NCBI GenBank assembly: GCA_019914995.1
Contig: CM034136.1
Coordinates: 4,541,270-4,605,269, forward strand
Reading direction: 5' to 3'
DNA: 64,000 bases
Origin: Acanthochlamys bracteata
Lineage: Eukaryota > Streptophyta > Magnoliopsida > Pandanales > Velloziaceae
How positions within the stretch are numbered: the stretch's first letter is position 1; every line of letters starts with the position of its first letter. Of this stretch, positions 61,646-64,000 are shown piece after piece. The position numbers and the translations under genes are program-made. The notes below the pieces were generated by a model that was not told the origin of the DNA, did no database searches, and worked only from the letters and a program-made list of their open reading frames with translations.

Positions 61646-63279
61646 CTATTGTGATGAGTATGATGCAGCAACAAGGGCAGCACCGATCCCCGATCCGTCC
61701 TCAAATACTCTGAGAACAACATTTCGGGCATCATCTCCCAATATTTCAACCAATGCTTCATTTAGATAGGCATGAAATGCTGAATAACTTGAGTATAAAT
61801 ATCCATCAACTGCAACTATTGTTCTCCGTGCGCTCCCTCTTGATCTCCCACTTGCCACTCCATTACTCCCATCTCTCCCAATCTTCTTCAATATGCCAAC
61901 AATGCCTGCTGCAGCTAGCCGGGCAGCTCTATGTACAACAACATCGCATACTCTAATGACAAGTCTCCTTACCTTCAATGAGACATCAGGCATCTGCAAA
62001 ACAATTTTCTTGATATCAGTAGCATGGCATAAAGAAGTACTCTGCAAGAAGATTGTTAAAGATGAATCATTTTGGCATACCTGCAAAAGTGCGCTCAATA
62101 TCCGACCAACTTCCTGCAGGTCATGCGTATCATCTTCATGCATAGCAGCCATCAAATGGGTTCTACAGAAGTCAAAAAAATAAAATACATAGGGTGTCAG
62201 GAGCAGTCACAGATTTTTTAGAAAGGAATCATTTTAATCAATCAGTCTAGTAAACAGAATTGCTAAATGAACAATCATTAACTAGTAAGATAGACAGAGC
62301 ATTAAAATTAGCTATTCCAGTGCAATATGCATGTGATGAGCTAACAATGAAGGATGCTAGAATAAGATACAGTACAGAAAGAAATATAGGTAGCTTTAAT
62401 TCCAAGTTCTAGCAAATATCCTTGCTTGGGTTGATCAACAATAATAGATGCCTGTCCAGAGTTTCATGTTATGGAGGAATAATGCCAAGTAATGAAGCAG
62501 AATGAATGCCTTGCCAAACGTTACCAAAGAGAGCAACGACATAACATTAAGCTATGAGAACCATACAGAAGTTATTAACAGCGAGGATATGGTCTCAGCA
62601 ACACAAATGAATCTGCACATTCAGTACTCTGACAAGATATGTACACTAATGATCATAGCATAAAACCATGCACCTCAATGTGAAAGGTTCTGATAAATGA
62701 AGAGCAGCCTCTCCGAATAAACCAGACTCATGGTCCATCCTCAAAAGTACTCTCCGAACAATTTCACCAAGATACATGCCTGAAATCATTTTCTCGAAGC
62801 CCTGTGGCAATTAAATGAAACATGTCTTGAGCAAAAAATAAACAACAAAAAAGGGGGACCACAACAGAAACAATATCATGCCTGATCATTACGGTTAGAG
62901 CTCTCTTCATCAATATCAGCGTCATAAGAAGTTCTTGGCAAATGTGAAGACCAAAAATTTCCCCATTCTGTGTTTATAACCTGATTAACGAGAAGTATAT
63001 AGGGTAAATGCACAGATAAAAGATATATCCTATGATGATTGTGTGAAAACTCCCACTTATACACAACCATTCTATTAAATACAACTTTTAGCATCTACAT
63101 TACTTCAGGCACAGAAAAATTACCATGCATCCTGAATTTGTTAATAGGCCATGGCACTTAATAATTGCATCAGTACGCTCCACATAACAGGCATTGGTTT
63201 CTGTACCAAAAACAACTGCAGCCACAGTGTCTTCATCATGATAATGACCAAGAGCTAATGTTCCCACAGTCTCATTCAC
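61646..63279 (-). CDS. HXK: Hexokinase, plastid HXK3-like, C-terminal part
   Basis: Exons visible on the minus strand: 63279-63124, 62980-62882, 62801-62674, 62162-62081, 61993-61646; the 5' exons lie beyond 64000, as no exon is found between 63280 and the window end. About 270 residues are present: [123 protein letters not shown]. The [12 protein letters not shown] wording resembles plastid-type plant hexokinases (HXK3), and not HXK1 (SSHLPLTEYD). Hexokinase phosphorylates glucose and some members signal glucose status. Oddities: the nucleotide loop reads GTETNACY where GTGTNACY is expected, the adenosine-side motif reads DGYLY where (D/E)GGL(F/Y) is usual, and the 62882 exon ends at a GC donor. 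Catalytic competence is in doubt. Confidence 0.88.
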
Positions 63280-64000
63280 CTGTTTCAAAATGCTTGAATT
63301 GATTATTGCTTAATTAAAAAGAACATGCATATAGCAGCCATTTACTGAAAATTGCAGCAAACATGCATGCATCAAGTGCACACAGTTTTTCGCAAATGCT
63401 GCATCACCAGCAAGCAACTTTCCAGTAGGTTGTTTCCAGTATAAGCAACTATGTTAATCATTATATACATTACAGGTGCCAAGTGATATTCTGATTTCCC
63501 TCCGAATATCAACGAACACACAATATTCTTTATTTAAGCTCCAGGTCATGTCAAATCTTGTCAGCCACCTAGAACGTCTTGTCAAAGCTTTATAGAATCA
63601 TACAAAAGGATGTCGACGGCTTAAATTAGTCAGGTAACACTTGGCTGAAGAAGAAGGTTAAAGGTAGCTTGAAAGTTATGGACCCAAATTTATCAACATT
63701 GAAGCTTGCATGAAGCAAAGAGGTTGAGCATTCTGGAGAAGCCTACATCACTACCTACGTATTAGCTGTTTAGGCATTAAATCAATTGCCACACTGCAAG
63801 CTCAGCCCTTTCAACCAGACCTTCCTAGGAGTTATAGCAACTCATAGGAGAAAACCTAACCAGATTATTCTGCAAATGTATATACACACTACAAGCATGC
63901 TAAAAGAACAGAATATGTTGCCAAAGGAAAGATGAAAACCAAATTACTCTAACAGTGATGAAAAATATTCCCAACTTTAAGCTAGAATAGCCAGAGAGCA
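63280..64000 (-). other. Intron of the hexokinase gene
   Basis: Lies upstream of the first visible hexokinase exon. I found no exon of the N-terminal half on the minus strand and no other gene. It is read as part of a long intron that continues past the window. Confidence 0.5.

Noticed and set aside
1-64000. CRISPR arrays, operons, prophage or bacterial transfer
   Set aside because: The window is spliced plant nuclear DNA throughout; no regularly spaced repeats or intronless bacterial-type gene runs were found.

Overview
This is an AT-rich stretch of nuclear DNA from a flowering plant, most likely a rosid dicot. Evidence: many-exon genes with GT-AG introns that close in frame, plant-specific families (GRAS, ERD15, plastid-type hexokinase, a plant calmodulin-binding domain protein), a nuclear tRNA-His, and plant retrotransposons with initiator-Met tRNA primer sites. 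I cannot name the species; the look is compatible with Malpighiales, but that is a guess. Exon coordinates were assembled by eye from reading frames, splice signals and remembered family sequences, with no transcript data.

Layout. 1-1836: 3' end of a calmodulin-binding domain gene (+). 1.8-8.7 kb: mostly gene-free, with a copia gag relic, a MITE-like inverted-repeat element, an isolated two-helix membrane exon and AT-rich repeats. 8.77-10.14 kb: intronless SCL3-type GRAS gene (-). 11.5-21.35 kb: transposon-rich block holding a TRIM element, a possible solo LTR, a decayed PIF/Harbinger element with both ORFs, and a gypsy-like element of 2.69-kb LTR with almost no interior and a 5-bp target duplication. 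21.9-27.35 kb: a divergent pair, a small unidentified two-exon gene (-) and a plastid-targeted SDR-like NAD(P)-binding protein (+, 9 exons). 28.7 kb: tRNA-His(GUG) (-). 31.5-34.2 kb: ERD15 (+) convergent with a UBC19/20-like E2 (-) that carries two frameshifts. 35.25-38.8 kb: a plant coiled-coil protein (-). 39.3-42.2 kb: AT-rich repeats. 42.7-52.4 kb: folylpolyglutamate synthase (+, 15 coding exons). 53.25-54.35 kb: WD40 pseudogene. 54.8-60.8 kb: divergent THUMPD1/TAN1-like (-) and RRP17/NOL12-like (+) genes sharing a 221-bp promoter with two site II motifs. 61.65-64 kb: 3' part of a hexokinase (-) with unusual substitutions.

The genes are not an operon and mostly do unrelated jobs. The functional link I would stress is the divergent pair of RNA-modification/processing genes at 58.1-58.3 kb. 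I see no defence island, gene cluster or other evident new system; the most notable features are decayed or altered copies (E2, hexokinase, WD40) and the architecture of the transposable elements.
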